64,000 bases of DNA from an uncultured Clostridia bacterium (GTDB lineage Bacteria; Bacillota; Clostridia; TANB77; CAG-508). Location of the stretch: positions 1-64,000 of the forward strand of contig CAOTKV010000005.1 in NCBI GenBank assembly GCA_948530865.1, written 5' to 3'. A model generated the notes under the pieces. That model did no database searches and was not told the origin of the DNA. It saw only the letters and a list, made by a program, of their open reading frames with translations. Every line of letters starts with the position of its first letter. Positions within the stretch are counted from its first letter, which is position 1. Below, one piece after another: positions 16,457 through 26,350 of the stretch. The position numbers and the translations under genes were made by a program.

Positions 16457-17296
16457 TTAATTTTTATATAAATTTCTTAAAATTTCAATTTCTTTTTGAT
16501 ACCCCTCTAATTCGTTTGGAGTTTCTAGGAAAAATGGTAGATTACAAAGCTTTGGATGATTAATAATTCTTTCAAAACTTTTAATTCCAATTGTTCCTTC
16601 TCCTATTTTTTCATGTCTATCTTTATGAGCCCCTATTGGATTTTTACTATCATTTATATGAATTGCTTTTAGCTTGTCAAGTCCTATAATTTTATCAAAT
16701 TCATCTAAAACGCCATCTAAATTATTTATAATATCATATCCAGCATCACTCACATGGCATGTATCTAAACAAACACCAATTTTGTCTTTTAATTTAACAC
16801 CATCAATTATTTGTTTTAATTCTTCAAAATTTCTTCCTATCTCCGAACCTTTTCCAGCCATTGTCTCTAGTAATACAGTTGTTGTTTGTTCTTCTGTTAT
16901 TACTTCATTTAGAATTTCTATTATATATTTAATTCCAACGTCTTCGCCTTGACCAACATGACTTCCTGGATGAAAATTATACAAATTATTTGGTGTATAT
17001 TCCATTCTTTTTAAATCATCTGCCATTGTTTCTTTTGCAAATCTTCTTATATTTTCATCTTTTGAAGCACAATTTAATGTATATGGTGCATGTGCAAGAA
17101 TTACTTCAATTCCATATTCTTTGGCTTTTTCGTGAAATTTTTTTATATCTTCTTCATTTATATCTTTCGCTTTTCCACCTCTTGGATTTCTAGTAAAAAA
17201 TTGAAAAGTATTTGCTCCTATTTGGTGGCTTACTTCTGCCATATCTGTATATCCTTTAGATGCTGATAAATGACATCCTATTTTAAACATCTTCAT
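16457..17296 (-). CDS. nfo: Endonuclease IV (apurinic/apyrimidinic endonuclease)
   Basis: This 279-aa TIM-barrel enzyme cuts the DNA backbone 5' of abasic sites in base excision repair. Zinc-ligand motifs are seen: GCHLSASKGY at the start, LAHAPYTLN (about 67-75), NFHPGSH (about 107-113), LLETMAGKGSEIG (about 143-155), CLDTCHVSDAGYD, KAIHINDSKNPIGAHKDRHEKIGEG and the final FFLETP. Length is standard. The start overlaps the end of the KAP NTPase gene by 14 bp, implying co-transcription. Confidence 0.95.
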   Translation of the reverse strand: MKMFKIGCHLSASKGYTDMAEVSHQIGANTFQFFTRNPRGGKAKDINEEDIKKFHEKAKEYGIEVILAHAPYTLNCASKDENIRRFAKETMADDLKRMEYTPNNLYNFHPGSHVGQGEDVGIKYIIEILNEVITEEQTTTVLLETMAGKGSEIGRNFEELKQIIDGVKLKDKIGVCLDTCHVSDAGYDIINNLDGVLDEFDKIIGLDKLKAIHINDSKNPIGAHKDRHEKIGEGTIGIKSFERIINHPKLCNLPFFLETPNELEGYQKEIEILRNLYKN

Positions 17297-19283
17297 TAAC
17301 TTCCTTTCTAATTTTTGCTTTTCTATAAGTTTTCTTTGGAGGCATATCTTTGTAAAGATCTATTATTATTTGCAGATCATTTGCAAACTCTTTAAGCATA
17401 ACAATTTTAATACTATTGTTTTTACCTTTACAATGTAGCTCTAATGCACTTTTTAATGTAATAATAAATGGTAATTCTGATTCAAGTTCTTTTTTGTATT
17501 TTTTTGCTCTATCAATAAGCATTTCTTTTATCCTCATTATATCTTCATTACTTGCACAAGTGATTCTTTGAATCATTTTATAAGTATCATAATATTTAAG
17601 CAATGGTTTTCCCATATATTCTTCTGTAAATTTCTCATAAAAAGTTTCCATTTTCATAGGAATGCATTTGAATATTTCTTCTGCTTTATTTTTGTACATC
17701 TTTACTCTTAAATTTCTATTTATTTCATGAAAATGATTTAGAACTTCATTCATATCTTCCCCTACATCTATTCCAATTCTTGAAAGTTCTTCATCTATAT
17801 TACTACAATATTCGGATTTATTTTCTACTAAATTCATTCCATCAATAAAAATATTTTTTATTGTTTGCATATCATATGCAATTAAATTTCTTCTTGAAAA
17901 ATAACTAAAATATGCAAATAGTTTTACAATATCTATTAATTGCAATTCACCTTTTCTAACATTTTCAACAACTTCTTCAATAACAAAAGGAAATTGATCA
18001 TCTGCAATTTTCCAATATTCTTCTGTAAGAAGTCTCTTATATCCAGGTAGTTTTTCTGTATCAATTGTTTGAATTATCCTTTCCATATCATTTTTGAAAA
18101 TTTTCATATCAAAAATTCTTGTTCTAACATATACTTCAATAAATTTGAAAAATCTATATTCAGATTTAAAATTAAAGTAATAATTATTATCAAACTCTTT
18201 TATATAAAATTGTCTATTATCCATTAAAACTCTTGAAGATACTAATATAGATTTATATTCTTCATTTGTATTGATATTGACAAACTTATCTTTTGTTATT
18301 TTTCCTGCCTTAATTTCAAAAGAAACAGCTATTGTAAAAATAAGCATTGTTTGTAATACTCTTATATTTGTATTAGGATAAAATTTATTTACTGTTTCAA
18401 AAATTTTTTGAAAATCATTTAAAGCATGTTTTAAAATTCTAAGGTTTCTTGTTCCTGATTTTATAAATGTATTTGTAATTAAATTTGTATGTTCTCTTAA
18501 AAATCTAATTAATTCTGCATTTCCTTCATATCTCATTAAAAGACCATTTATTATGTAATTAAATTTTGGAGCATATTCAAAAGTTTCCCCAATCAATTTT
18601 TCTTTTATTCTTTCATAATCATTTGCTTTGTCAAATACATATTCTATCTTTTCAGCAATTTTTTCAACCATTGGTTTATCAGTTGAAAGCAAACTTCCCT
18701 CTTTATCTAAAAGATATGTTGCAATAAATGTTTTCATTTCTAAATTCGAACTTTTTAACTTTGTAGCAAGTTCTTTTTCATTACATATAATAATTGTTTT
18801 TATGTGATCATGTTCAACAAAGTTATTTATATATCCTAAAATATCTATAACATCTACATTGGCTCTTTCTAAATCATCAAAGCATAATACTTTATCATCT
18901 GTTGCAAAAAATTTTCCATAATCTATTTTTCCATCTTTTTGAGAAGCACCAAAAAAATGTGCCATGTCAAGACCTGTTTTAGCATATTCTGGTATAGATG
19001 TTTTATCATGTGACTCCATATATTTCTTCATATTCTTGTCCATTAATTGTGTAGTTTCAATATATATTTTTTTACTTATTTCCTCTAAATTTGAAATCCC
19101 ATATAAAGACATATATATTGTTGTATATTTTTTTCCATTAAATGTTAATGAGTCAATCTTATTTCTTATTTTATTATTCCAAAAATAAGTTTTTCCACTT
19201 CCCCATTCTCCATTTATCATTATTGCATAATCAGTATAGTCTGCTCTTACATAATCTAAGATGCTTTCTACTAAATCTTCCAT
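17283..19283 (-). CDS. KAP-family P-loop NTPase
   Basis: This 666-aa protein has a Walker A GEWGSGKTYF (residues 25-34) and a Walker B VLCFDDLERA (about 131-140), followed by a sensor-like IIICNEKEL. These mark a KAP-type STAND-related ATPase. The remaining 450 residues are helical without a recognised effector, nuclease or transmembrane domain. KAP ATPases occur in signalling and some anti-phage systems, but the context here (nfo, comF, valS) is housekeeping, so a defence role is only a possibility. ATG follows GGAGG. Confidence 0.78.
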   Translation of the reverse strand: MEDLVESILDYVRADYTDYAIMINGEWGSGKTYFWNNKIRNKIDSLTFNGKKYTTIYMSLYGISNLEEISKKIYIETTQLMDKNMKKYMESHDKTSIPEYAKTGLDMAHFFGASQKDGKIDYGKFFATDDKVLCFDDLERANVDVIDILGYINNFVEHDHIKTIIICNEKELATKLKSSNLEMKTFIATYLLDKEGSLLSTDKPMVEKIAEKIEYVFDKANDYERIKEKLIGETFEYAPKFNYIINGLLMRYEGNAELIRFLREHTNLITNTFIKSGTRNLRILKHALNDFQKIFETVNKFYPNTNIRVLQTMLIFTIAVSFEIKAGKITKDKFVNINTNEEYKSILVSSRVLMDNRQFYIKEFDNNYYFNFKSEYRFFKFIEVYVRTRIFDMKIFKNDMERIIQTIDTEKLPGYKRLLTEEYWKIADDQFPFVIEEVVENVRKGELQLIDIVKLFAYFSYFSRRNLIAYDMQTIKNIFIDGMNLVENKSEYCSNIDEELSRIGIDVGEDMNEVLNHFHEINRNLRVKMYKNKAEEIFKCIPMKMETFYEKFTEEYMGKPLLKYYDTYKMIQRITCASNEDIMRIKEMLIDRAKKYKKELESELPFIITLKSALELHCKGKNNSIKIVMLKEFANDLQIIIDLYKDMPPKKTYRKAKIRKEVNEDV

Positions 19284-19298
19284 CTATTCCTCCATTTA

Positions 19299-20006
19299 TT
19301 AATCTTTTGCAAGTATCAAAACAAAAATTCTTTGTGCGCCAGCTTCTTTTAATTTTTTAGATATTTCATTTATTGTTGCTCCAGTTGTATATATATCATC
19401 AAATAAAATTATATTTTTTCCCTTTACACTTTGTTTTACAACATATACATTTTTTATATTATTTTTTCTTTCTTCTTTTTTTAATGTACTTTGTGTTTTG
19501 GTGCTTTTTACCTTTTGTATAATTTCATTACCTGATAATATATTACTTGATTTTGAAATTATATTTGTTATTAACTCTGTTTGATTATATCCTCTTTTAG
19601 ACCTCTTTATTTTGTCCATCGGAACTGGAATTATTATATCATAACTTTTAAAAATTTCATTAAGTTTTTTATTATTTAGCATTTCATAAGCAAAAAAGCT
19701 TGACAAATATGCTTTTTCAAAAAATTTATATTGTAACATATACTTTCTTATAATATTTTTATAATCAAAACAATACATCATTTTTTCCCAATATATTTTT
19801 TGATTATCTATTAAATAATACTTTTGTTTTAAATTTACATTTGAAATTCCTATTTTATCTTTAATTAATTTCTCATTATCTATAATATTAAATTTTTTAT
19901 ATTTATCAAATCTTTTTTCACATTTATTACAAATATAATTACTACAAAGTTTTCCACAAATTATACAGCTTTGGGGAAATAAAAAATTGAGAACAAGCTC
20001 AAGCAT
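19299..20006 (-). CDS. comF: ComF-family phosphoribosyltransferase-like protein
   Basis: This 235-aa protein has an N-terminal zinc finger with four cysteines (CIICGKLCSNYICNKC, residues 15-30) followed by a phosphoribosyltransferase fold with the PRPP-loop IILFDDIYTTGATINE (about 195-210). ComF proteins take part in uptake and processing of single-stranded DNA during natural transformation. ATG follows AAGGAG. It lies between valS and the KAP gene on one strand. Confidence 0.88.
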   Translation of the reverse strand: MLELVLNFLFPQSCIICGKLCSNYICNKCEKRFDKYKKFNIIDNEKLIKDKIGISNVNLKQKYYLIDNQKIYWEKMMYCFDYKNIIRKYMLQYKFFEKAYLSSFFAYEMLNNKKLNEIFKSYDIIIPVPMDKIKRSKRGYNQTELITNIISKSSNILSGNEIIQKVKSTKTQSTLKKEERKNNIKNVYVVKQSVKGKNIILFDDIYTTGATINEISKKLKEAGAQRIFVLILAKD

Positions 20007-20038
20007 AAATACTCCTTTCTTGCCCCCAATTTTATTTA

Positions 20039-22726
20039 TTATTTTAATGAATTTAATCTCTCTTCTACATTTGCAAGCATTTGCTTATAATTTTCAAGTT
20101 TTGCTTTTTCTTCATTAACTTTTGCTTCTGGTGCTTTATTAACAAATCCTGGATTTGAAAGCATTTTCTCTCCTCTTAAAACCTCTGCTTCAAGTTTTGT
20201 TTTTTCGCCTTCTAATCTTTTTCTTTCTTCTTCAATATCAACTAATTCTTCAAATGGAATATATACTTTTAATTCATCAATAACTATTGAAACTGCGTTT
20301 TGTGGTACTTCTAATTCATCTTTTACTATAACTATTTCATTTGCAAATCCAAGTTTTGATAAAAATTCTTCTGATTGTTTTATTTCATTATCTAAATTAC
20401 TTGATATAATTAATAGTTTTGATTTCTTTGATGGATGAACATTCATTTTTGTTCTTATATTTCTTATTTCAACAATTAATTTCTTTAATTTTTCTACAAC
20501 TGTTTCATCAGAATCAAATTCGAATTCTTCTTTTGCAGTTGGCCATTTACTAATCATTAATGCTTTATTATTATATTCTACCAACTTACTATAAATTTCT
20601 GATGTAACAAATGGCATAAATGGATGTAGCAATTTTAAAGAAACTCCAAAAATATAATCTAGCACAAAACATACTGTAACTTTTTCATCAGAATTTTCGC
20701 TATATAATCTTGGTTTTACCATTTCAATATACCAATCGCAAAATTCATTCCAAATAAAATTATATATCTTGTCAAGTGCAATTCCTAAATCATAATTTTC
20801 AATATTTTTTGTAACATCAGCAATTACTTTATCTAATTTATTTATTATCCATCTATCTTCAATTTTTAGTAATTCTAAACGATATTTTTTACTTTCTTTA
20901 TCATATACTTTATCTGAGAACTTAATAATATCTTCATCAGAAGCTAAGTTCATAGTAATAAATTTTGCTGCATTCCAAATCTTATTTGCAAAATTTGAAG
21001 CTTGTTCTAATTTTTCAGGCATAAATCTAATATCATTTCCCATTGTTGTTCCTGAAAGTAATGAAAATCTTAAACTATCAGTTCCATATTGATCTATAAC
21101 ATCAAGTGGATCTATACCGTTTCCTAACGTTTTTGACATTTTTCTTCCTTGACTATCTCTTACAATGCCATGAACTAAAACGTCTTTAAATGGTACTTCA
21201 TCTGTGAATTCTAGTCCTTGTGTCATCATTCTTGAAATCCAGAATGTTATAATATCAAATCCTGTAACTAATGTTTGTGTTGGATAAAAATCTTTGTAAT
21301 CTTCAGATTCTTTATTTGGCCAACCTAAAGTTGAAAATGGCCATAATGCAGAACTAAACCATGTATCTAAAGTGTCTGGATCTTGAGTTAATTTTGTGCT
21401 TCCGCATTTTTCACATTTTTCAGGTGCTATTTTTGAAACATTAATATGTCCGCATTCATCACAAGTATAAGCTGGTATTCTATGTCCCCACCATAATTGA
21501 CGAGATATACACCAATCTTGTATATTATCTAACCAATGAAAATATTGTTTTTCATATCTTTGAGGAACAAATTTTGTTTCTCCATTTCTTACTGAGTCTG
21601 CAGCACGTTTTGCTAAATCTTTCATACTTACAAACCATTGTTCTGAAACTTTTGGTTCAATTGTATTTTTACATCTTTCACATTTTGCTACATTATGTGT
21701 ATAATCTTCTGTTCTAACTAATGCACCAATTTCATCTAATTTTTTAACAATTTCACGTCTTGCCTCTAGCAAATCCATTCCTTTATATTCTGGTACTAAA
21801 TTTCCCATTTTGAAATTTTCATCAAATACTTCTATAAATTCCAAATTGTGACGTAAACCAGCTTGATAATCATTCATATCATGTGCAGGAGTTATTTTTA
21901 CACAACCAGTTCCAAATTCCATTTCTACAAATTCATCTGCTATAATAGGAATTTCTTTATTCATTATAGGAAGTATACAAGTTTTTCCAACTAAATTTTT
22001 ATAACGTTCATCTTTTGGGTGAACTGCTACTGCAGTATCTCCAAGCATTGTTTCTGGTCTTGTTGTTGCAACTTCAATATAATCATTTTCAGTTCCCGTT
22101 ATCTTATATCTTATATGCCATAAATGAGATGGTTCTTCCTTATATTCAACTTCTGCATCAGAAATTGATGTATTACAACTTGTGCACCAGTTAACCATTC
22201 TTTTTCCTTTATAAATTAAACCTTTTTCATAAAGTTTTATAAATTGCTCAAGAACGGCATCTGACATTCCATCATCTAATGTAAATCTATTTCTATCCCA
22301 ATCACAAGAACATCCAAGTTTACGTTGTTGTTTTTGAATAATTCCACCATACTCTTTTGTCCAGCTCCAAGCTTCATCTAAGAATTTCTCTCTTCCCAAA
22401 TCTGCCTTAGATTTTCCTTCCTTAGCAAGCTTTTGAACAACTTTCATTTCAGTTGATATAGATGCATGATCAGAACCTGGAAGCCATAATGTTCTATAAC
22501 CTCTCATTCTCTTATATCTAATTAAAACATCTTGTATTGTATCATCTAGCGCATGTCCCATATGCAACTTACCAGTTACATTTGGTGGTGGCATCATTAT
22601 ACAATAAGGTTCTTTTGTCTTATCATCTGATGGTTTAAAATATCCTTTTTTCTCCCATTCTTCATATAGTTTGTCTTCAAAATCTTTTGGATTAAATTTG
22701 TCTGCTAACTTATGTTTTTCACTCAT
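20039..22726 (-). CDS. valS: Valyl-tRNA synthetase
   Basis: This 895-aa class I enzyme has a HIGH-type motif PPPNVTGKLHMGHALDD (about 47-63), an editing CP1 domain with TTRPETMLGDTAVAVHP (about 222-238), zinc-binding CDECGH and CEKCGS, KMSK-type DSQGRKMSKTLGNGIDPLD (about 530) and a C-terminal coiled coil (last 70 residues), typical of ValRS. ATG follows AGGAGG. Expression should be controlled by the T-box leader upstream, so uncharged tRNA-Val raises synthesis. Confidence 0.97.
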   Translation of the reverse strand: MSEKHKLADKFNPKDFEDKLYEEWEKKGYFKPSDDKTKEPYCIMMPPPNVTGKLHMGHALDDTIQDVLIRYKRMRGYRTLWLPGSDHASISTEMKVVQKLAKEGKSKADLGREKFLDEAWSWTKEYGGIIQKQQRKLGCSCDWDRNRFTLDDGMSDAVLEQFIKLYEKGLIYKGKRMVNWCTSCNTSISDAEVEYKEEPSHLWHIRYKITGTENDYIEVATTRPETMLGDTAVAVHPKDERYKNLVGKTCILPIMNKEIPIIADEFVEMEFGTGCVKITPAHDMNDYQAGLRHNLEFIEVFDENFKMGNLVPEYKGMDLLEARREIVKKLDEIGALVRTEDYTHNVAKCERCKNTIEPKVSEQWFVSMKDLAKRAADSVRNGETKFVPQRYEKQYFHWLDNIQDWCISRQLWWGHRIPAYTCDECGHINVSKIAPEKCEKCGSTKLTQDPDTLDTWFSSALWPFSTLGWPNKESEDYKDFYPTQTLVTGFDIITFWISRMMTQGLEFTDEVPFKDVLVHGIVRDSQGRKMSKTLGNGIDPLDVIDQYGTDSLRFSLLSGTTMGNDIRFMPEKLEQASNFANKIWNAAKFITMNLASDEDIIKFSDKVYDKESKKYRLELLKIEDRWIINKLDKVIADVTKNIENYDLGIALDKIYNFIWNEFCDWYIEMVKPRLYSENSDEKVTVCFVLDYIFGVSLKLLHPFMPFVTSEIYSKLVEYNNKALMISKWPTAKEEFEFDSDETVVEKLKKLIVEIRNIRTKMNVHPSKKSKLLIISSNLDNEIKQSEEFLSKLGFANEIVIVKDELEVPQNAVSIVIDELKVYIPFEELVDIEEERKRLEGEKTKLEAEVLRGEKMLSNPGFVNKAPEAKVNEEKAKLENYKQMLANVEERLNSLK

Positions 22727-22744
22727 ATACTTTTCCTCCTTCTA

Positions 22745-22785
22745 TGAAATTTATGGAGCGTCCCTAAATTTCATTTTAACTTCAA
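22745..22785. repeat. Dispersed palindromic repeat, copy 2
   Basis: TGAAATTT and AAATTTCA arms flank GGAGCGTCCC. It is related to 13461-13500 but in the opposite orientation, and sits between the T-box terminator and valS. Confidence 0.55.
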
Positions 22786-22789
22786 AAAA

Positions 22790-23035
22790 GCCCTTATACG
22801 AAATTCGTATAAGGGCGAATGATTTACCGCGGTACCACCTTAATTATTTACAAATTGTAAATATCTCTATAAGTTTTTAACGTAACTTACACGGATATAC
22901 TTACTAAAAATTTTCAGCATACCAACTCCAAAGCTACCTTCGCCAACTTTACTATAAGAAGCTCTCAGCGCATTCACTTCTTTTCTCTTACTAGATATTT
23001 TTGGTTACTCCTCTTCTTCACGGTTGTTATCAATG
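22790..23035 (-). promoter_or_regulatory. T-box riboswitch leader of valS
   Basis: The T-box consensus AAGGTGGTACCGCGG is read on the minus strand at 22841-22827, followed by the terminator stem 22790-22800/22806-22816 with a T6 tail. Upstream lie stem I elements (AGGAGTA, GCTGAGAGC, GCGAAGG) and a candidate specifier GTA (Val) within GTTGGTATGCTGA. Uncharged tRNA-Val should stabilise the antiterminator. Confidence 0.93.
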
Positions 23036-23077
23036 TTTATATATTAACATAATTTTTCTAATAAATCAATACCTATT

Positions 23078-23995
23078 TTATTGTTTTGTATCAACATATG
23101 AATATATATGCTTAACTGTTTCTTCAATTACTTCTAATGGATAGAAAATTAATTTGTAATATTTTCTAACAAAATCTTTATTTAATCCTAAGCCAAATGC
23201 TGGTGCTTCAAATACATCACCACATTTATATCTAAAATAAAGCATATTATTATTTATTTTTACTTCAAATAAATATTTATTAACATTTCTAATATCTATA
23301 TATTTTTCAATTAAATCTGATGTAAAAATTTCCATTGCTTGTACTCTATCATTTGTTATACAATCATAAAATTTCTCAAATTCTAAAGAATCAACCTCAA
23401 CTCTTTTTTTACTATATTTTTTAGTAAAATTATCATCTAATATTGTTATATCTAATGCTGGATTTTTACTTAATTTTATTACCCCATAGTATCCTCTAAA
23501 AGTTTGGGTTTTACTTGTTTTATTCTCACCATTTGAATCTACATAGTGACTTACATCATATGTTGTAACTTCAGATGACTGTATTACTGTACCATCTTCT
23601 AATGTTCCATATATTCTATCTTCTGAGTAATATTCTTTAAATGTATTATCAAAATTTGACATTCTATAATCAATTACTGCAAGTCCACTTTTTGAATCAA
23701 AAGAAAGTCCTTGATTGTATTTTTTTACTAAACTTCCAATTACAAATTCTTTATATTTTTGGCTATATATTTTATGTGCATTTTTCAAAAAAACTAATAA
23801 AACTAAAACTGATAATGATATTGATATTGTTAATAAAGATTTATACTCAGCTACTATTCCAACAATCACATTTATAACTACTAAAACCAATAATATACCT
23901 GACACAAATTTTCCTAATTTATTTCTTACTTCTTTTAAATTATTTATACATTCATCATAAACTTCTGTATATATTTCTTCAAAATCTTTTTTCAT
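23078..23995 (-). CDS. DUF3137 membrane protein
   Basis: This 305-aa protein has two adjacent transmembrane helices (about residues 30-72: GILLVLVVINVIVGIVA and LLTISISLSVLVLLVFL) and a soluble C-terminal domain of beta strands (about 95-290). DUF3137 genes are commonly paired with lemA, as here, where lemA sits 15 bp upstream on the same strand. Function unknown; the pair probably acts at the membrane. ATG follows GAGGATG. Confidence 0.72.
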   Translation of the reverse strand: MKKDFEEIYTEVYDECINNLKEVRNKLGKFVSGILLVLVVINVIVGIVAEYKSLLTISISLSVLVLLVFLKNAHKIYSQKYKEFVIGSLVKKYNQGLSFDSKSGLAVIDYRMSNFDNTFKEYYSEDRIYGTLEDGTVIQSSEVTTYDVSHYVDSNGENKTSKTQTFRGYYGVIKLSKNPALDITILDDNFTKKYSKKRVEVDSLEFEKFYDCITNDRVQAMEIFTSDLIEKYIDIRNVNKYLFEVKINNNMLYFRYKCGDVFEAPAFGLGLNKDFVRKYYKLIFYPLEVIEETVKHIYSYVDTKQ

Positions 23996-24010
23996 TTGTC
24001 ATCCTCTCAA

Positions 24011-24544
24011 TTATAAATCTATATTGATATTTTCTTTTTTATATTCTTCAATTTCAAATAAATCCTCTTGTTTAAAGCCAAAAATTGATGCAAATATATT
24101 TGATGGGAATGTTGATATTGATGTATTATATAAAGTTACATCACCATTGTATACTCTCCTTGCAGCCTGAAGTTGACTTTCCATCTTTTCTAAACTTCTT
24201 TGCAAGCTAACAAATTGTTCACTTGCTTGCAAGTTTGGATTGTTTTCTCCAACAGCTAATAATGAATTACATTTAGAATTCAATTCAGAGGCTTTTTTTA
24301 GATTTTTATTTTTTTCATTTGAATATTCTGAACGTAATTTAGCAATATTACTATATACAGACTCTTCATATTTAGCATATCCTTTTACACATTCAACCAA
24401 ATTTGGTATTAAATCAAATCTCTGATTTAAATAAACTTCAATTGATGATTTTGATTGTTTTATTTTATTTTTTAATACTACAAATTTATTAAATTCTAGT
24501 ACAACAAACACTATTACTAATAGAACTATTACTGCTACTATCAT
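24011..24544 (-). CDS. lemA: LemA-family protein
   Basis: This 177-aa protein has one N-terminal membrane helix (residues 2-20, IVAVIVLLVIVFVVLEF) with the rest helical. The family signature VYLNQRFDLIPNLVECVKGYAKYE (about 42-65) and FPSNIFASIFGF near the end are clear. LemA proteins are membrane-anchored four-helix proteins of unknown biochemical role. It forms an operon with the DUF3137 gene. ATG follows GGAG. Confidence 0.92.
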   Translation of the reverse strand: MIVAVIVLLVIVFVVLEFNKFVVLKNKIKQSKSSIEVYLNQRFDLIPNLVECVKGYAKYEESVYSNIAKLRSEYSNEKNKNLKKASELNSKCNSLLAVGENNPNLQASEQFVSLQRSLEKMESQLQAARRVYNGDVTLYNTSISTFPSNIFASIFGFKQEDLFEIEEYKKENINIDL

Positions 24545-24562
24545 TTTTCTCTCCTTTAAAAA

Positions 24563-25474
24563 TTAATTCATCTCTACTGTTCCAATAATTGAATTAATAT
24601 CTTCTACATTATGTTTTCTCATATAATTTTCTATTCCTTCAATAGTTTTTATGCTTGTTTCAGGATCAACAAAATTTCCAGATCCTATTGACACCGCTGT
24701 TGCTCCTGCAAGCATATATTCTATAGCATCATCACCATTTATGATTCCACCCATTCCTAATATTGGAATATTTATTGCTTTTGACATTTGATATACCATT
24801 CTAACACCTACTGATCTTATTCCTGGTCCAGAATATCCACCAGTATTATTTGCTAAAACTGGTCTTCTTTTATCTATATCAATTTTCATTCCAAGTAATG
24901 TATTGATTCCAGAGACACCATCTGCCCCTCCATCTTCTGCACCTTTTGCAGGAGCAGTTATATCTGTTACATTTGGTGTTAATTTTACTATTAATGGTTT
25001 GTTAGTTAATACTTTTCTTACTTGTGATGTAACTTCTTTTACACCTTCATATGTTGTACCAAAAGCTAAACATCCTTCTTTAACATTTGGACAAGAAAGA
25101 TTTATTTCTACACCATCTATATCCAAATTATTTAAAACTCTACAAACTTCTACATATTCTTCAACAGTGTGACCTATTGCATTTACTATTATTTTAGTAT
25201 CAAATTGTCTAAGCCAAGGTAAATCATTTTGTATGAAATATTCGATTCCTGGATTTTGTAATCCTATACTATTCAACATTCCCCCTGGAACTTCACAAAT
25301 TCTAGGTGCTGGATTACCAGTCCATGGTTTTATAGCAGTTCCTTTTGTTACTATTCCACCTAATTTATTTAAGTCTATATATTCTGCAAATTCTCTTCCA
25401 TATCCAAATGTACCTGATGCAACAGTTACTGGATTTTTCATTTTAATACCACATAAATTAACTTCTGTTTTCAT
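24563..25474 (-). CDS. pyrD: Dihydroorotate dehydrogenase 1B, catalytic subunit
   Basis: This 303-aa FMN enzyme oxidises dihydroorotate to orotate in pyrimidine synthesis, using NAD via PyrK. Motifs: VASGTFGYG (start), INLSCPNVKEGCLAFG with the active-site Cys of class 1B, IVKLTPN and GMGGIINGDDAIEYMLAGATAVSIGSG. I choose ATG 25474, since the GAGGAGG that serves it lies within the longer GTG-started frame. The gene follows pyrK closely on the same strand. Confidence 0.95.
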   Translation of the reverse strand: MKTEVNLCGIKMKNPVTVASGTFGYGREFAEYIDLNKLGGIVTKGTAIKPWTGNPAPRICEVPGGMLNSIGLQNPGIEYFIQNDLPWLRQFDTKIIVNAIGHTVEEYVEVCRVLNNLDIDGVEINLSCPNVKEGCLAFGTTYEGVKEVTSQVRKVLTNKPLIVKLTPNVTDITAPAKGAEDGGADGVSGINTLLGMKIDIDKRRPVLANNTGGYSGPGIRSVGVRMVYQMSKAINIPILGMGGIINGDDAIEYMLAGATAVSIGSGNFVDPETSIKTIEGIENYMRKHNVEDINSIIGTVEMN

Positions 25475-25488
25475 ATTTTTCCTCCTCA

Positions 25489-26268
25489 CTATATTTCTAC
25501 ATCAGATGCATTAAATACTGGACCATCTTTGCAAACATGTCCATATCTTGTCTCTTCACCATTTTTCACTTTAACTGCACATCCAAGGCATGCACCAATT
25601 CCACATCCCATTCTTTCTTCTAAAGAAATTTGACAAGGAATACTATTTTCTATTGCGTAATTTCTTACAGCTTTTAGCATAGGAAGTGGACCACATGCAA
25701 ATATCATATCAACTTTATGTTCTTCTATATCTTTTTTCATAAAATCAATTGCAAAACCTTTTTCTTTATAGCTTCCATCATCTGTTGTTATAACTAATTT
25801 ATTTAAACCTATTTCTTCAAATTCTTTTTCACATGTAACTAAAGATTTATCTCTAAATCCTAAATATACATTCAAATTTGCTTTTCCTTTTAATTCTTTT
25901 GTAAGTTCATAAAGTGGATATGTTCCAATTCCACCACCAATAATTGCAACATTATTATATTCTTGAACTTTAAAAGTTCCTTTTCCAAGAGGTCCCATAA
26001 TATCAATTAATTTTCCTACTTCTACTTGCGCTAAAAGCTCTGTTCCTCTTCCTTTAACTTGAAAAATAAATTCTACATTTTCACCATCAATATTAAAAAT
26101 ACTTATAGGTCTTCTTAAATAAGGTTCACCTGTTTCAGAAACCTTGATTTCTAAAAATTGTCCTGGCTTTGCTTCTTTTGCAATTTCTGGAGCTTTTACT
26201 GTATATTTAAAAATTCCAGCTACAAGTTCATTTTTTCTCAATAATTCACAATTTACTTTTACTCCCAT
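25489..26268 (-). CDS. pyrK: Dihydroorotate dehydrogenase electron-transfer subunit
   Basis: This 259-aa FAD and 2Fe-2S protein accepts electrons from PyrD and passes them to NAD. FAD-site motif YLRRPISIFN (about 51-60), NAD-site GGGIGTYPLYEL (about 111-122) and the cluster-binding cysteines in EERMGCGIGACLGCAVKV plus HVCKDGPVF are all present. ATG follows GGAGG. It ends 15 bp before the chosen pyrD start. Confidence 0.95.
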   Translation of the reverse strand: MGVKVNCELLRKNELVAGIFKYTVKAPEIAKEAKPGQFLEIKVSETGEPYLRRPISIFNIDGENVEFIFQVKGRGTELLAQVEVGKLIDIMGPLGKGTFKVQEYNNVAIIGGGIGTYPLYELTKELKGKANLNVYLGFRDKSLVTCEKEFEEIGLNKLVITTDDGSYKEKGFAIDFMKKDIEEHKVDMIFACGPLPMLKAVRNYAIENSIPCQISLEERMGCGIGACLGCAVKVKNGEETRYGHVCKDGPVFNASDVEI

Positions 26269-26350
26269 ATTTCCTCCATTATTTTATATTTTTATCTATT
26301 AATATCATAATCCTATTAGTTCTAAAGATTATTTCTCCTTTTATCAAGGT

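Noticed and set aside
17283..19283. Named anti-phage defence system around the KAP ATPase
   Set aside because: No nuclease, protease, transmembrane or toxin partner lies beside it; neighbours are housekeeping genes.
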